A stretch of DNA of 61,421 bases from positions 1 through 61,421 of the forward strand of contig JAJVIG010000032.1 of the NCBI GenBank assembly GCA_022072145.1, in the 5' to 3' direction. The translations under genes were made by a program, and so were the position numbers. The notes beneath the pieces are model-generated. The model had not been told where the DNA came from and ran no database searches. It saw nothing but the letters and a program-made list of their open reading frames with translations. Shown piece by piece: positions 18,026 through 29,487 of the stretch. Within the stretch, counting starts at the first letter, position 1. Every line of letters begins with the position of its first letter. This stretch comes from Pseudomonadales bacterium. Lineage in GTDB: Bacteria > Pseudomonadota > Gammaproteobacteria > Pseudomonadales > UBA5518.

Positions 18026-19804
18026 ATGATCGCCACCAGCACCGCATCTGCCACGGACGCCGAGGCGGCTGCGGGTCGCTGGGACCAGGAACTGGACGTG
18101 CTCGTGGTCGGTTCCGGCAACGGCGGGCTGACCGCCGCGCTGTGCTGTCACGACATGGGCGCGCAGCAGGTGCTGGTGATCGAGAAGGGCGAGCGCTTCG
18201 GCGGGACCAGTGCGCGTTCCGGCGGCGGCATCTGGATCCCCTGCAATGACCATGCGCTGGCGGCCGGTGCGGCTGACTCGCTCGCGGAGGCGCGCGCCTA
18301 TCTCGATGCGGTAATCCCGCGCGAAGCGGTGGCTCCCGGGATGCTCGATGCCTACCTGCAGTCCGGCCCGGAGATGCTGCGCTTCCTGACCGAGCGGACC
18401 CGGGTCAGGTACCGCTCGCTCGGCATGTATCCGGACTACTTCTCGGATGCCCCGGGGGCGAAGACGGGGCATCGCGCGCTGGAGCCGGAACCGTTCCTGC
18501 TCGATGAACTCGGCGACGAATGGCGGGAACTGATGCCCACGCACCCCGGCATGTCGATGCAGGGAGTCATCGGGATCACGATGGCCGAGGCGCACGCGTT
18601 CATGGCGGGGCTGCCGGGCTGGAAGCGCATGGCGGCGCGCTTGCTCGCCACGTACCTCACCGACTTTCCGTGGCGGTTCGGCACGCGCACGGACCGCCGC
18701 CTCACCTGCGGCAGCGCCGGTGTGGCGCGGTTGCGCGCGTCGATGCGCGACCGCAACCTGCCGTTGTGGCTGCGCACGCGACTGGTGCGGCTGATCGCTG
18801 CGGATGGCCGGGTGGAGGGTGCCATCGTCGAGCGCGACGGGAAAACACTCGCGATCCGCGCCCGCAAGGCCGTGATCCTCGCCGCCGGGGGGTTCGCGAA
18901 GAACCAGGCGATGCGCGAGCAGTATCTGCCGGCTCCGACCAGCAGCGCGTGGAGCGCCGCGGTCGACACCGACACCGGTGACGCCATCCGCGCCGCCGGG
19001 GAAATCGGCGCCCGCCTGCGGCGCATGGACAGCGCGTGGTGGGTGCCGACCTTCGTCCCGCCGGGCGAGTTGCCGCATCTCGCCGTCGTGGAACGCTCGC
19101 TGCCCGGGTCCTGCGTGGTGAACCGACGGGGGCAGCGGCTGGCCAACGAGGCCCAGAACTACATGAGCTTCGTGCTCGCCGCGCAGGCGCGCCACTCGGC
19201 CGGGGATCCCTCGTCCCCGGCGTACCTGGTCTTCGACGCACGCTTCCGGCGCCAGTACGTGAACGGTCCGCTGCTGCGTCGCGGTCTGCGGCCCGACTGC
19301 GTGCTGCCGCGGGCGTATTTCAGCTCGAAGTTCCTGGTCAAGGCGCGCACCCTGGATGCGCTGGCGGCCGGCGCCGGCATCGATCGCGACGGGCTGCTCG
19401 CCACCGTGGCACGCATGAACGAGTACGCGGGGACCGGCAAGGACCTCGAGTTCCGGCGTGGCGACACCACCTACGACCGCCACTACGGCGATCCGCGCGT
19501 CCAGCCGAACCCCTGTCTGGGACGCATCGACGAGCCGCCCTTCTACGCGATGCGCATGGAACTCGGGGACGTCGGCACCAGCGGCGGCCTGGACACCGAC
19601 CACGACGCCCGCGTGCGCGACGGCGACGGACACCCGATTCCAGGCCTGTACGCCATCGGCAATACGGCCACGGGGGTCCTGGTCACCTACCCGGGACCGG
19701 GATCGAGCATCGGTCCGCCGATGACCTTCGCCTATCGCGCGGCCCGGCATATCTGCACCGCGCCACCCCCGGCCCGGCAGATCGAACAGGAGCACTGCCC
19801 GTGA
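18026..19804 (+). CDS. KstD-like FAD-dependent 3-oxosteroid dehydrogenase / fumarate-reductase-fold flavoprotein
   Basis: This 592-residue flavoprotein has the dinucleotide motif VVGSGNGGLTAALCCHDMGA near residue 27, then ERFGGTSARSGGGIWIPCN, the block in which 3-ketosteroid 1-dehydrogenases place FAD contacts. The C-terminal flavin-closing motif is GLYAIGNTATGVLVTYPGPG followed by SSIGPPMTFAYRAARH. Such enzymes remove hydrogens from ring A of steroids, but related 4-ene and terpenoid dehydrogenases share this layout, so the substrate is inferred. GATGGAG before the ATG supports the start. It overlaps the next gene by GTGA (4 bp) and heads a four-gene operon. Confidence 0.82.
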   Translation: MIATSTASATDAEAAAGRWDQELDVLVVGSGNGGLTAALCCHDMGAQQVLVIEKGERFGGTSARSGGGIWIPCNDHALAAGAADSLAEARAYLDAVIPREAVAPGMLDAYLQSGPEMLRFLTERTRVRYRSLGMYPDYFSDAPGAKTGHRALEPEPFLLDELGDEWRELMPTHPGMSMQGVIGITMAEAHAFMAGLPGWKRMAARLLATYLTDFPWRFGTRTDRRLTCGSAGVARLRASMRDRNLPLWLRTRLVRLIAADGRVEGAIVERDGKTLAIRARKAVILAAGGFAKNQAMREQYLPAPTSSAWSAAVDTDTGDAIRAAGEIGARLRRMDSAWWVPTFVPPGELPHLAVVERSLPGSCVVNRRGQRLANEAQNYMSFVLAAQARHSAGDPSSPAYLVFDARFRRQYVNGPLLRRGLRPDCVLPRAYFSSKFLVKARTLDALAAGAGIDRDGLLATVARMNEYAGTGKDLEFRRGDTTYDRHYGDPRVQPNPCLGRIDEPPFYAMRMELGDVGTSGGLDTDHDARVRDGDGHPIPGLYAIGNTATGVLVTYPGPGSSIGPPMTFAYRAARHICTAPPPARQIEQEHCP

Positions 19805-20790
19805 TCGATGCCAGCGACGAGTATTTCCACCCGGACGCGGCCACCATTCCGGACGCCCTGTTCGGCGACACGGCCTGGTTCAGCGTCATGGACCGGCAGG
19901 CCGGCATCTTCGGCGTCGTGCAGCTGTTCTTTTCGAATCACGGCTACGCCCGCTGGGCCTCGCTGTTCCAGATCGACGGCACGCTGCAGTACTGGGGCAA
20001 CAAGCAGGCGTTCGGTGGTGAACCCGCCCGCGGGCCGTGGACCGACGGGCGCATGCGTTACGAGGTCATCCGGCCACTCGAGGAATTCCGCGTCACCTTC
20101 GACGGGCCGCTGTATGCCTACGACCTCGCCTTCAGCGCACGCTATCCCGCGTTTGCCTACGAGCACGGCGCCGAGCCGACCGGGCTGACCGCCCCCAGCG
20201 AGTATTTCTCGATGGTGTGGGGCGGGCACTTCGAACAGGCCATGGACTGTCGTGGCCACTTCGAACTGCGCGGCGGGCCGCACCGCGGGCAGATCCGCCC
20301 GATCGACTGCCGTTCCCATCGCGAACGTTCGTGGATGCACAACTTCCACGAGGAGAAGGAGTGGGAACGCTCCACCGAGCCGACGTTTCCCGGCCACTAC
20401 TGGCTGATCCTCCACCTGCCCGACGCGCAGGTCTGTGCCCTGGGCTCGCCACGCGGGAGCAAGCTCGGCATGCCGGCGGTCGGTGTGGTGTCCGACGCGC
20501 GCGGGGCGACTGCGCTGCGCAGCATCGGCGCGGAAGTGATCCTCGCCGAAGACGGCCAACGCGCCACCGGCCTGCGCTTCGAGCTGGGACTGCCGGACGG
20601 GCGGATCCTGCGTGCCGCGACCACCCGCAAGCATGGCGAGGTCAAGCTGTGGTACCGGGGTGACAACTGCCTGGACAACCCGGTCGACTGCTACGAGGCC
20701 TTCTTCGACTTCGAGCTCGACGATGGCCGCCAGGCGTACGGCGTGTGCGAATACTCGATCCATCCCGCGCGCGGGCGCTGGCTGAGCTGA
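19801..20790 (+). CDS. DUF7064/DUF7065-like protein (lipocalin-like fold)
   Basis: The 329-residue protein begins with DASDEYFHPDAATIPDALFG and has the conserved middle CRGHFELRGGPHRGQIR and RERSWMHNF (a His/Ser/Trp cluster), typical of proteins now grouped as DUF7064/7065, an AttH-like lipocalin type often found in steroid and aromatic gene clusters. No catalytic role is established. I chose the GTG start at 19801, which overlaps the upstream stop as GTGA and has AGGAG about nine bases before it; the next in-frame ATG would cut off conserved sequence. Confidence 0.7.
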   Translation: MIDASDEYFHPDAATIPDALFGDTAWFSVMDRQAGIFGVVQLFFSNHGYARWASLFQIDGTLQYWGNKQAFGGEPARGPWTDGRMRYEVIRPLEEFRVTFDGPLYAYDLAFSARYPAFAYEHGAEPTGLTAPSEYFSMVWGGHFEQAMDCRGHFELRGGPHRGQIRPIDCRSHRERSWMHNFHEEKEWERSTEPTFPGHYWLILHLPDAQVCALGSPRGSKLGMPAVGVVSDARGATALRSIGAEVILAEDGQRATGLRFELGLPDGRILRAATTRKHGEVKLWYRGDNCLDNPVDCYEAFFDFELDDGRQAYGVCEYSIHPARGRWLS

Positions 20791-20802
20791 GGAGCAGCAA
20801 CG

Positions 20803-21606
20803 ATGCAATTGACCGGCAAGGTAGCGGTGGTGACGGGCGGCGGCAGCGGGCTGGGGCGCGTGCTGGCCGCGACGCTGGCCGGCGCCGGCGCGAGCGTGGC
20901 GATCACCGGCCGGCACCTCGCGCCGCTGGAGGCGGTCGCCGGCGAGCTGCGCCGGCAGGGCGGCACGGTGCTGCCGCTGGCCTGCGACGTGCGGTCGATG
21001 CAGCAGGTGGAAGCCACGGTGGCGGCAGTCGAACGCTGGCAGGGCAGCGTGGACATCCTGGTGAACAACGCCGCGATCTTCCCGCCCGGGCTGGCGGCGC
21101 TCGTCGACGAGGAAGAGTGGGTGAGCGTGATCGATACGAACGTCAACGGCGCATTCCGCATGGCGCGCACCTGCCTGCCGGGGATGATCGGCAAGCGCTG
21201 GGGACGGGTCATCAACGTGGTGTCGCCGTCCGGGGAGATCGGCATGGCCACGGTGCCGGCCTACGGCACCTCGAAGGGCGCCCTGATGGCGTTCACCCGC
21301 CACCTGGCGGCGGAGGTGGGGCGCTTCGGCATCACGGTGAACGGACTCTGCCCCGGCGTGGTGGCGACGGAAAAGTTCGTCGATACCTTCACCGGGGACG
21401 TCCCTGCCGCAGCCGGCGCGGCGATGGCGATCGGCCGGGCCAACACGCTGGAGGACTTCGCGGGCCCGCTGCTGCTGCTCGCCTCGCCGGCCAGCGCAGG
21501 CATGACCGGCAGCACGCTCTACGTCGATGGCGGGATAACGCACTGCGCGCCCCTGCCACCGCCGCACGTGGCGCTGATCGAACAGGCTCTCGGGTCGACG
21601 TCGTGA
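20803..21606 (+). CDS. Short-chain dehydrogenase/reductase
   Basis: This is a 267-residue classical SDR. It has the cofactor motif TGGGSGLGRVLAATLAGAG (about 11-29), the NNAA motif at residues 88-91, a catalytic YGTSKGALM with Tyr/Lys, and LYVDGGI near the C-terminus. It would oxidise or reduce a hydroxyl/keto group using NAD(P). Pairing with the KstD-like and PQQ enzymes suggests a hydroxysteroid or related alcohol. GAGGAGC lies before the start, 12 bp after the previous stop. Its TGA overlaps a GTG that can start the next gene. Confidence 0.88.
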   Translation: MQLTGKVAVVTGGGSGLGRVLAATLAGAGASVAITGRHLAPLEAVAGELRRQGGTVLPLACDVRSMQQVEATVAAVERWQGSVDILVNNAAIFPPGLAALVDEEEWVSVIDTNVNGAFRMARTCLPGMIGKRWGRVINVVSPSGEIGMATVPAYGTSKGALMAFTRHLAAEVGRFGITVNGLCPGVVATEKFVDTFTGDVPAAAGAAMAIGRANTLEDFAGPLLLLASPASAGMTGSTLYVDGGITHCAPLPPPHVALIEQALGSTS

Positions 21607-21629
21607 GCGGTGCGCGGCGGCCGCTGCCG

Positions 21630-23591
21630 ATGAGCTTCCGCCGGCGCATGCCGGCGGCGGTGCTGCTGCTGATGGCCGTGGCCGGCTGCGGGCCGAGTGA
21701 CGTGGATTTCTCCGGGCCGGTGGCCGGCTGGCCCGAATACGGGGGCGACAAGGGCGGTTTGCGCTACTCGCCGCTGACCCAGATCGACACCGCCAACGTC
21801 GCGGCACTCGAGGTCGCCTGGACGTTTCGCCATGGCGACTACAGCAACGGCAGCCCGACGGAAACCAAGACCAGCTTCAATGCGACGCCGATCCTGGTCG
21901 GCGACCAGCTGGTGTTCTGCACCGGCCTGAACCGGGTGATCGCGGTGGACGCCGAGCGCGGCACCGAGCGCTGGAGCTTCGACCCGCAGCAGCGCAACCG
22001 CACGCTGGAAGGCACCCCGTCCACGCGCGTCTGTCGTGGCGTTGCCGCGTGGAGCGCCGGCGAAGCGGCGCCGGCCACCGCCGCCTGCACCACGCGCATC
22101 TTCACCGGCACCATGGATTCCGAACTGATCGCCCTCGACGCGCGTACCGGCCAGCCGTGCCGGGACTTCGGCGACGGCGGTCGCGTGAATCTGCGCCAGG
22201 GCATCGGCCCGGCGCCAGCGTGGGAAAGCTACCCGACTTCGCCCCCCGTCGTCGTGCGCGACGTGGTCGTGATCGGCGGGCTGGTGGCCGACAACCTGCG
22301 CACCGATGCGCCGAGCGGCGTGGTGCGCGGCTACGACGTACGGACCGGGGCGCTGCGCTGGGCCTGGGATCCGGTGCCTCCGGGCTGGGCCGCGCGCCAC
22401 ACCCCGCCACCGCCCGGACACTATCAGCCGGGCACGCCGAACGTGTGGTCGATCATGTCGGGCGACGAGCAGCGCGGCCTGGTGTTCGTACCGACCGGCA
22501 ACGCGGCACCGGATCTGTTCGGGGGCCAGCGCCACGGCCTGGATTACTACGCGAGCTCCACGGTCGCCCTGGACGCGGCGACCGGCCAGGTCGCCTGGCA
22601 CTTCCAGACCGTGCACCACGACGTGTGGGACTACGATGTGGGCTCGCAACCCGTGCTGTTCCAGCTCGAGGGGGTCGGCAACGGCGCCCCCGCGCTGGCG
22701 CAGGCCACCAAGACCGGACACCTGTTCCTGCTGCACCGGGAGACCGGCCAGCCGCTCTACCCGGTCGAGGAGCGGCCGGTGCCGCAGAGCGATGTGCCTG
22801 GCGAGACGCTGGCAGCGACCCAGCCGTTTCCCACCCACCCGGCGCCGCTGCACCCCACCACGTTGCGGCCGGAGGACGCCTTCGGCTTCACCCCGTTCGA
22901 TCGTGCCGACTGCGCAGCGCAGATCCGGCGTTACCGTTACGAGGGCGTATTCACGCCCCCCTCGCTGGAAGGCACGATCCAGTACCCATCGAGTGCCGGC
23001 GGCGCGAACTGGGGCAGCGTCGCGATCGATCCGGTGAGCCGCACCCTGTTCCTGAACCAGACGCACATCGCGCAGGTGGTGTGGCTGTTGCCGCGCGAGG
23101 GTTACGACGCCGCGGCAGGCACGCCCGGAGGGTCGCTGAGCGAATACTATCCGCAGCATGGCACGCCGTACGGTGTGCGCCGCACGGTGCTGATGTCGAC
23201 GTGGGGCGCACCCTGTGTTCCCGCGCCGTGGGGAACGCTCACGGCCGTCGATCTGGTATCCGGGCAGGTCCGCTGGCGGAGCACGCTCGGCAGCACGCGC
23301 GACGTGGCGCCGTTCCCGCTCTGGCTCGGGCTCGGGGTGCCGAACCTGGGTGGCTCGATCGTCACCGCCGGTGGACTCGTGTTCATCGGCGCGACCACGG
23401 ACAAGTTCATCCGGGCCTTCGATGCGCGGACCGGCGACGAACTGTGGCGGCATCGACTCCCCTACACCGCGAATGCCACACCGCTCACCTACCGCCTGCG
23501 CCCGGACAGCCGGCAGTTCGTGGTGATCGCCGCCGGCGGCCACGCCTGGTCCGAGTCCGGCGATGCCCTGATGGCGTTCGCGTTGCCCTGA
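21630..23591 (+). CDS. PQQ-dependent dehydrogenase, lipoprotein
   Basis: This is an eight-bladed quinoprotein of about 653 residues. The N-terminus carries a lipoprotein signal, MPAAVLLLMAVAGC, with Cys as the lipid anchor. The mature protein starts with WPEYGGDKGGLRYSPLTQ, the opening of PQQ glucose-type dehydrogenases. FVPTGNAAPDLFGGQ, HFQTVHHDVWDYDVGSQPVL and NLGGSIVTAGGLVFIGATTD match the sugar/alcohol dehydrogenase core. The ending RLPYTANATPLTYRL is also typical. It would oxidise an alcohol or sugar in the periplasm, passing electrons to a quinone or cytochrome. An in-frame GTG at 21603 overlapping the SDR stop is an alternative start. No pqq biosynthesis genes lie in the window. Confidence 0.88.
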   Translation: MSFRRRMPAAVLLLMAVAGCGPSDVDFSGPVAGWPEYGGDKGGLRYSPLTQIDTANVAALEVAWTFRHGDYSNGSPTETKTSFNATPILVGDQLVFCTGLNRVIAVDAERGTERWSFDPQQRNRTLEGTPSTRVCRGVAAWSAGEAAPATAACTTRIFTGTMDSELIALDARTGQPCRDFGDGGRVNLRQGIGPAPAWESYPTSPPVVVRDVVVIGGLVADNLRTDAPSGVVRGYDVRTGALRWAWDPVPPGWAARHTPPPPGHYQPGTPNVWSIMSGDEQRGLVFVPTGNAAPDLFGGQRHGLDYYASSTVALDAATGQVAWHFQTVHHDVWDYDVGSQPVLFQLEGVGNGAPALAQATKTGHLFLLHRETGQPLYPVEERPVPQSDVPGETLAATQPFPTHPAPLHPTTLRPEDAFGFTPFDRADCAAQIRRYRYEGVFTPPSLEGTIQYPSSAGGANWGSVAIDPVSRTLFLNQTHIAQVVWLLPREGYDAAAGTPGGSLSEYYPQHGTPYGVRRTVLMSTWGAPCVPAPWGTLTAVDLVSGQVRWRSTLGSTRDVAPFPLWLGLGVPNLGGSIVTAGGLVFIGATTDKFIRAFDARTGDELWRHRLPYTANATPLTYRLRPDSRQFVVIAAGGHAWSESGDALMAFALP

Positions 23592-23621
23592 GAAGCAGGC
23601 TCCGGAGCGCGGACCGGGCCG

Positions 23622-24491
23622 CTACCGGCAGTGGCGGATCACGTCCTCGGCGAAGCGGTCCAGGTAACGCTTCTTCTGGTCGACGCTCGAGCGTTCGCCG
23701 AGCAGGTAGCGGAACGGATAGCTCAGCCCGACCCCCATGCCCAGTGCGCCGAAGCGCTGCAATTCGGCCACGTCCAGCGACGTGCCGAGGCCAACCACCG
23801 TTTCGAACGGCAACGCGTCCCGCCCGGCCTCGCGCCGCAGCCGCGTGAGTTCGGCGAGGATGCCGGGCACCGCTTCCGGCGCGTTGCCGGCGCTGATCCA
23901 GCCGTCGCCGAGGCGGGCCGCACGCCGCAGCGCCGCGCTGCTGTTGCCGCCGATGTAGACCGGGACTGCCGCGGGCGGCGCCGGCGCGATCTGCAGCGGC
24001 GGGAAATCGAAGTGCGTGCCGTGGTGTTCGACCATGCCGCCGGTCCACAACCGCCGCAGCACGCCGATCATCTCGTCGCACCGCGCGGCGCGGGTTGCGA
24101 AGTCGACGCCGTAGACGTCGAATTCCTCCTTCATCCAGCCCAGACCGGCGCCGAGCACGAGCCGGCCGCTGCTGAGGATCGCCAGTGTGCCGGTGGCGCG
24201 CGCCACCTCGAACACGTTGCGCAACGGCAGCACGTAGACGCCCACCGCGAGCCGGATCGTACGGGTGGCGGCGGCGAGCGCGCCGATGCTCGCCCAGCAG
24301 TCCGGGACGAAGCCGTCGGGGGCCTGCGGCGGGCTGCCGTCCGCCGAATACGGGTAGCGGGAGCGGATATCGCGCGGGTATACGCCGTGATCGCTGAGCA
24401 TCAGGCCGTCGAAGCCCACCTGCTCCGCATGGGCGGCTACCGCGAGCATCTGCTCGGGCTCCATCCAGGTGATGGCCTGCCAGAATTTCAT
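23622..24491 (-). CDS. LLM-class flavin/F420-dependent oxidoreductase
   Basis: This is a 289-residue luciferase-like TIM barrel. It has HAEQVGFDGLMLSDHGVYPR near the N-terminus, VGVYVLPLRNVFEVARATGT, and LVLGAGLGWMKEEFDVYGVD, the pattern of TIGR03619-type members that use F420 or FMN. PVYIGGNSSAALRRAARLGD is the second conserved block. The electron donor and substrate are unknown. Its ATG overlaps the stop of the upstream secreted-protein gene as ATGA, making it the third gene of the glyA operon. The DDN-like gene at the window's left end is another possible F420 user. Confidence 0.82.
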   Translation of the reverse strand: MKFWQAITWMEPEQMLAVAAHAEQVGFDGLMLSDHGVYPRDIRSRYPYSADGSPPQAPDGFVPDCWASIGALAAATRTIRLAVGVYVLPLRNVFEVARATGTLAILSSGRLVLGAGLGWMKEEFDVYGVDFATRAARCDEMIGVLRRLWTGGMVEHHGTHFDFPPLQIAPAPPAAVPVYIGGNSSAALRRAARLGDGWISAGNAPEAVPGILAELTRLRREAGRDALPFETVVGLGTSLDVAELQRFGALGMGVGLSYPFRYLLGERSSVDQKKRYLDRFAEDVIRHCR

Positions 24492-25732
24492 TTCCCCTCC
24501 GGGGAGCGCCGCTGCGGCGCCCCGTTGCGCTGCGCGTCGGCCCCGAACCCGACCGGTACGCGCACCAGTTCGCGCACGCCGTTGTCGATGCGCCCGTCGC
24601 GCACCGGCCAGCGAACGAAGTAGAGCCAGGTGCGCGCGTCGACGGTGTCGAAGTTGCGCGCGGGGCTGTCGGTATCGAGGAAGGCATAGTACGAGGTGGG
24701 CGCCGGATCCCCGGGGCGCCATTGCGAATGGCGCACGAACGGCGCGACGCGCTCCGGCCGTGACCAGTGCAGCAGGTCGGGCGAGCGCAGCAGCACCACG
24801 TCCCCGCGCTGCTGCCCCAGCGCGAGGAACTCGCCGTGGTGCGTGCTGTAGACCACGCTCCAGAGGTCGAGCGGCGTCACCGTCGCGCAGACTCGCGCGC
24901 CCGGACGCTCCGGTTGCGTGTACGGGTCCGTGAAGCGCGCGGCGAAACCCTTGCCGTCCCAGGCGCGCCACGTCGACGGGTCCAGGTTCTCGCCGCGCAG
25001 CACGCACATCCCCTTGGACTGGCTGCCGACGGCGGCCTTCACGCCGACCAGCGCGTAATAGCGGCCGTCATGCGGGTTGCGCACGATCTGCGTCGGCGAG
25101 GCGATCCCGATCCGCCCGTTCAGCGGCCGGTAGCGTTGCGGCAGCGCGGCGAGCAGGTTGCGCGGGGCCGGGTGCTGGCGGAACGTCATGCCGCCGTCGT
25201 CGGACCAGGCCCAGGTTGCCGATGCCCACCAGCACTGCAGGTGCGCGCGCCCCCCGCGACCGGGGGCCGGGCACACGCCGCCCTGCTCCCAGCCGTGGTA
25301 TTCGTTGTGGATCAGCGCCAGCACGTGGCGGCCGTCCTCGCTGTACAGCGCACGGATCCACTGCCAGTTGTCGTAACTGGCCGGGTCGGGGTTGCGCGCC
25401 ACCGGCAGCAACGGTCGGCAGACGCGCTCCACCGCATCGGGTGACTCGCCCTCGAACGCGAGATTGGTCGAGTTGCCGGCCATCAGCACCACGCGGCCGT
25501 CGGCGCGGCGGAACGCGATCGCCGCGCCGTCGGGGACGTCGTGCAGGCCGCGCGCGCGGCAGCTGTCGTGGCGCGAGTCGAACACCGTCTGCGCCGGCCC
25601 GCTCAGGTGCAGCGGCGCGTCGGGATACAGCGTGATGGTGTCCGGCGCGGCGGAACGCAGGGACTGCGCGCGTGCGCCGGCGGCGACCAGGACGGCCGCG
25701 AGCAGGACCGGTGCCGCTCGCCGCCAGTCCAT
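24488..25732 (-). CDS. Secreted protein of unknown function, beta-propeller-like
   Basis: The 414-residue protein has a signal peptide (MDWRRAAPVLLAAVLVAAGA, cleaved after GARAQ or nearby). The mature part has repeating strand-type segments with Trp and Asp, such as WAWSDDGGMTFRQHP, an Asp-box-like motif, and IASPTQIVRNPHDGRYYALV. This suggests a sialidase-like or DUF4185-like propeller. No catalytic residues can be assigned. It lies between glyA (8 bp gap) and the LLM gene (4-bp overlap). What a secreted propeller does in that company is unclear. Confidence 0.55.
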   Translation of the reverse strand: MDWRRAAPVLLAAVLVAAGARAQSLRSAAPDTITLYPDAPLHLSGPAQTVFDSRHDSCRARGLHDVPDGAAIAFRRADGRVVLMAGNSTNLAFEGESPDAVERVCRPLLPVARNPDPASYDNWQWIRALYSEDGRHVLALIHNEYHGWEQGGVCPAPGRGGRAHLQCWWASATWAWSDDGGMTFRQHPAPRNLLAALPQRYRPLNGRIGIASPTQIVRNPHDGRYYALVGVKAAVGSQSKGMCVLRGENLDPSTWRAWDGKGFAARFTDPYTQPERPGARVCATVTPLDLWSVVYSTHHGEFLALGQQRGDVVLLRSPDLLHWSRPERVAPFVRHSQWRPGDPAPTSYYAFLDTDSPARNFDTVDARTWLYFVRWPVRDGRIDNGVRELVRVPVGFGADAQRNGAPQRRSPEGK

Positions 25733-25740
25733 CGTTCGCT

Positions 25741-27003
25741 TCAGCCGTAGACCGGGAAGCGGCGGCAGATCTCGAGCACCTTCGCGCGCACCTCGGCGAT
25801 CACGCGTTCGCTGCTGCCGTCTTCCAGCGAGGCCAGCACATCGCACATCCAGTGCGTGAGCTCGACCGTCTCGGCGATGCCGAAGCCGCGGGTCGTGATC
25901 GCCGGCGTGCCCACGCGCAGACCGCTGGTCACCGCCGGCGGGCGCGGGTCGTTCGGCACCGCGTTCTTGTTGACCGTGATGTTCGCCTCGCCGAGCGCCT
26001 CGTCGGCGTCCTTGCCGGTGTAGGGCTTGCCGATCAGGTTCACCAGCATCAGGTGGTTGTCGGTGCCGCCGGAGACGATGTCGATGCCGCGCTCGATGAA
26101 GGTGCCCGCCATCGCGCGCGCGTTGTCCACGACCTGCTGCTGGTAGACGCGGAACCCGGGCTCCAGCGCCTCCTTGAAGCTCACCGCCTTGGCCGCGATC
26201 ACGTGCATCAGCGGGCCGCCCTGGCCGCCAGGGAACACCGCGGAGTTGATCTTCTTCGCGATCTCCTCGTTGCCGCGCGCGAGGATCATGCCGCCGCGCG
26301 GACCGCGCAGCGTCTTGTGGGTGGTGGTGGTCACGACGTCGGCGTGCGGCACCGGGTTCGGATACAGTCCGGCGGCGACCAGGCCCGCGACGTGCGCCAT
26401 GTCGACCAGCAGGTAGGCGCCGACCTGGTCGGCGATGGCGCGGAAGCGCGCCCAGTCCATCACCCGCGAGTAGGCGGAGAAACCGGCCACGATCATGCGC
26501 GGGCGGTGCTCGAGCGCGAGCCGCTCGACCTCGGCGAAGTCCACCTCGCCGGTGGCCGGATCCAGCCCGTACTGCACCGCGTGGTAGAGCTTGCCGGAGA
26601 AGTTCGGCTTGGCGCCGTGCGTCAGGTGCCCGCCGTGCGCCAGGCTCATGCCGAGCACGGTGTCGCCCGGCTGGCACAGTGCGAGATACACCGCGTTGTT
26701 GGCCTGCGAGCCCGAATGCGGCTGCACGTTCGCGAAGTCGGCGCCGAACAGCTGCTTCGCCCGCGCGATCGCCAGTTCCTCGGCGCGGTCGACGAACTCG
26801 CAGCCGCCGTAGTAGCGCTTGTGCGGGTAGCCCTCGGCGTACTTGTTGGTGAGCACGCTGCCCTGCAGCTGCATCACGCGCGGGCTGCAGTAGTTCTCCG
26901 AAGCGATCAGCTCGAGGTGCTCTTCCTGCCGCCGCTCCTCGTGGCGGATCGCCTCCCAGAGATCGGGATCGTAGTCGGCGACGCTGAGATTGCGGTCGAA
27001 CAT
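25741..27003 (-). CDS. glyA: Serine hydroxymethyltransferase
   Basis: SHMT interconverts serine and glycine using PLP and tetrahydrofolate and supplies one-carbon units. The 420-residue protein carries [19 protein letters not shown], the conserved [20 protein letters not shown], and the PLP-lysine motif [14 protein letters not shown]. Length and order match the bacterial family closely. GGAGGG lies about eight bases before the ATG at 27003. Downstream genes of the apparent operon are not typical glyA partners. Confidence 0.97.
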   Translation of the reverse strand: MFDRNLSVADYDPDLWEAIRHEERRQEEHLELIASENYCSPRVMQLQGSVLTNKYAEGYPHKRYYGGCEFVDRAEELAIARAKQLFGADFANVQPHSGSQANNAVYLALCQPGDTVLGMSLAHGGHLTHGAKPNFSGKLYHAVQYGLDPATGEVDFAEVERLALEHRPRMIVAGFSAYSRVMDWARFRAIADQVGAYLLVDMAHVAGLVAAGLYPNPVPHADVVTTTTHKTLRGPRGGMILARGNEEIAKKINSAVFPGGQGGPLMHVIAAKAVSFKEALEPGFRVYQQQVVDNARAMAGTFIERGIDIVSGGTDNHLMLVNLIGKPYTGKDADEALGEANITVNKNAVPNDPRPPAVTSGLRVGTPAITTRGFGIAETVELTHWMCDVLASLEDGSSERVIAEVRAKVLEICRRFPVYG

Positions 27004-27086
27004 GGCGCTTCCCTCCGGGGCAAAGTGGCTGCGATGGCCGGAAAAGCCGCGCATTCTACCCGATCGGGCCCGCTCCGCGGCAGGGC

Positions 27087-27695
27087 TCAGAAGCCGAACA
27101 ATTCCCCCAGCACCGAGCCGATGTCGACATCGATCAGCCGGTAGCCCGCGGGCACCTCGAACAGCGCAGCCTGCTGGGGCCCCACCCGCAGCTCGCGCAG
27201 CTCGAGCTCGATCAGGCGCGTGCGCCCGGAGCGGTCGGTGACCGGAAAGCGGCTCTTCACGTGCACGCCGGCCGCGTTCTGCCAGAAATGCCCCTCGTGG
27301 CGTGCGCCGCCGCGGGTCTGGAACACGGCACGGTACTTCATCGCGCTCCGGCCGCCGACGAGTTCCTCGCCGAGCGGCTCGCTGGCGACGATGCGCACGT
27401 TCGCCGGCGTGTCCATGCGCGAGACATCGGCCTCGGCGTAGACCATCATCAGCGGCATCAGCTGCCAGGCGACGTTGCGGTCGTTGCGCACGATCAGCGT
27501 GAGCTCCACGCCGCCGACCTCGGCGACGATGCGTTCGCCGAGGCGGCTGTGGTTCACGCGGGTCGGGAATTCGCGCCCGTCGATGCGCACGATGCGCGCG
27601 GCCGACCACGAGACCTCGTCGAGCAGCGCGTGCGCCGGGGCGGTCGCCAGGGCGCACAGCAGCAACAGGAACATCGGCAGGCGGAACGCAGGCAT
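27087..27695 (-). CDS. Secreted protein of unknown function
   Basis: The 202-residue protein has a clear signal peptide ([20 protein letters not shown], then AHA). The mature part is a set of short beta strands ([38 protein letters not shown]) and ends in [20 protein letters not shown], a motif seen at the end of DUF4412-like proteins. I would not assign a function. GGAGG lies before the ATG at 27695. It reads toward glyA with an 83-bp gap, so it may be co-transcribed with it. Confidence 0.6.
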   Translation of the reverse strand: MPAFRLPMFLLLLCALATAPAHALLDEVSWSAARIVRIDGREFPTRVNHSRLGERIVAEVGGVELTLIVRNDRNVAWQLMPLMMVYAEADVSRMDTPANVRIVASEPLGEELVGGRSAMKYRAVFQTRGGARHEGHFWQNAAGVHVKSRFPVTDRSGRTRLIELELRELRVGPQQAALFEVPAGYRLIDVDIGSVLGELFGF

Positions 27696-27744
27696 CGGCA
27701 CCTCCGGTGCGGCGGGATCGACGGCGACGAGTATACGGGCGCGT

Positions 27745-27773
27745 TTGCCAAGCGCACGCGGCTGGGGTAATTT
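27745..27773 (+). promoter_or_regulatory. Putative sigma70 promoter of ettA
   Basis: TTGCCA (27745-27750) and TAATTT (27768-27773) are spaced by exactly 17 bp and lie 43 bp before the ettA start. The fit to the sigma70 consensus is moderate; it is a prediction only. Confidence 0.45.
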
Positions 27774-27815
27774 CGCCGCCCTCCTTACCTCTATCCCCAG
27801 CGGGCGGACGCGACG

Positions 27816-29480
<1,665 letters not shown>

Positions 29481-29487
29481 AAGCATC

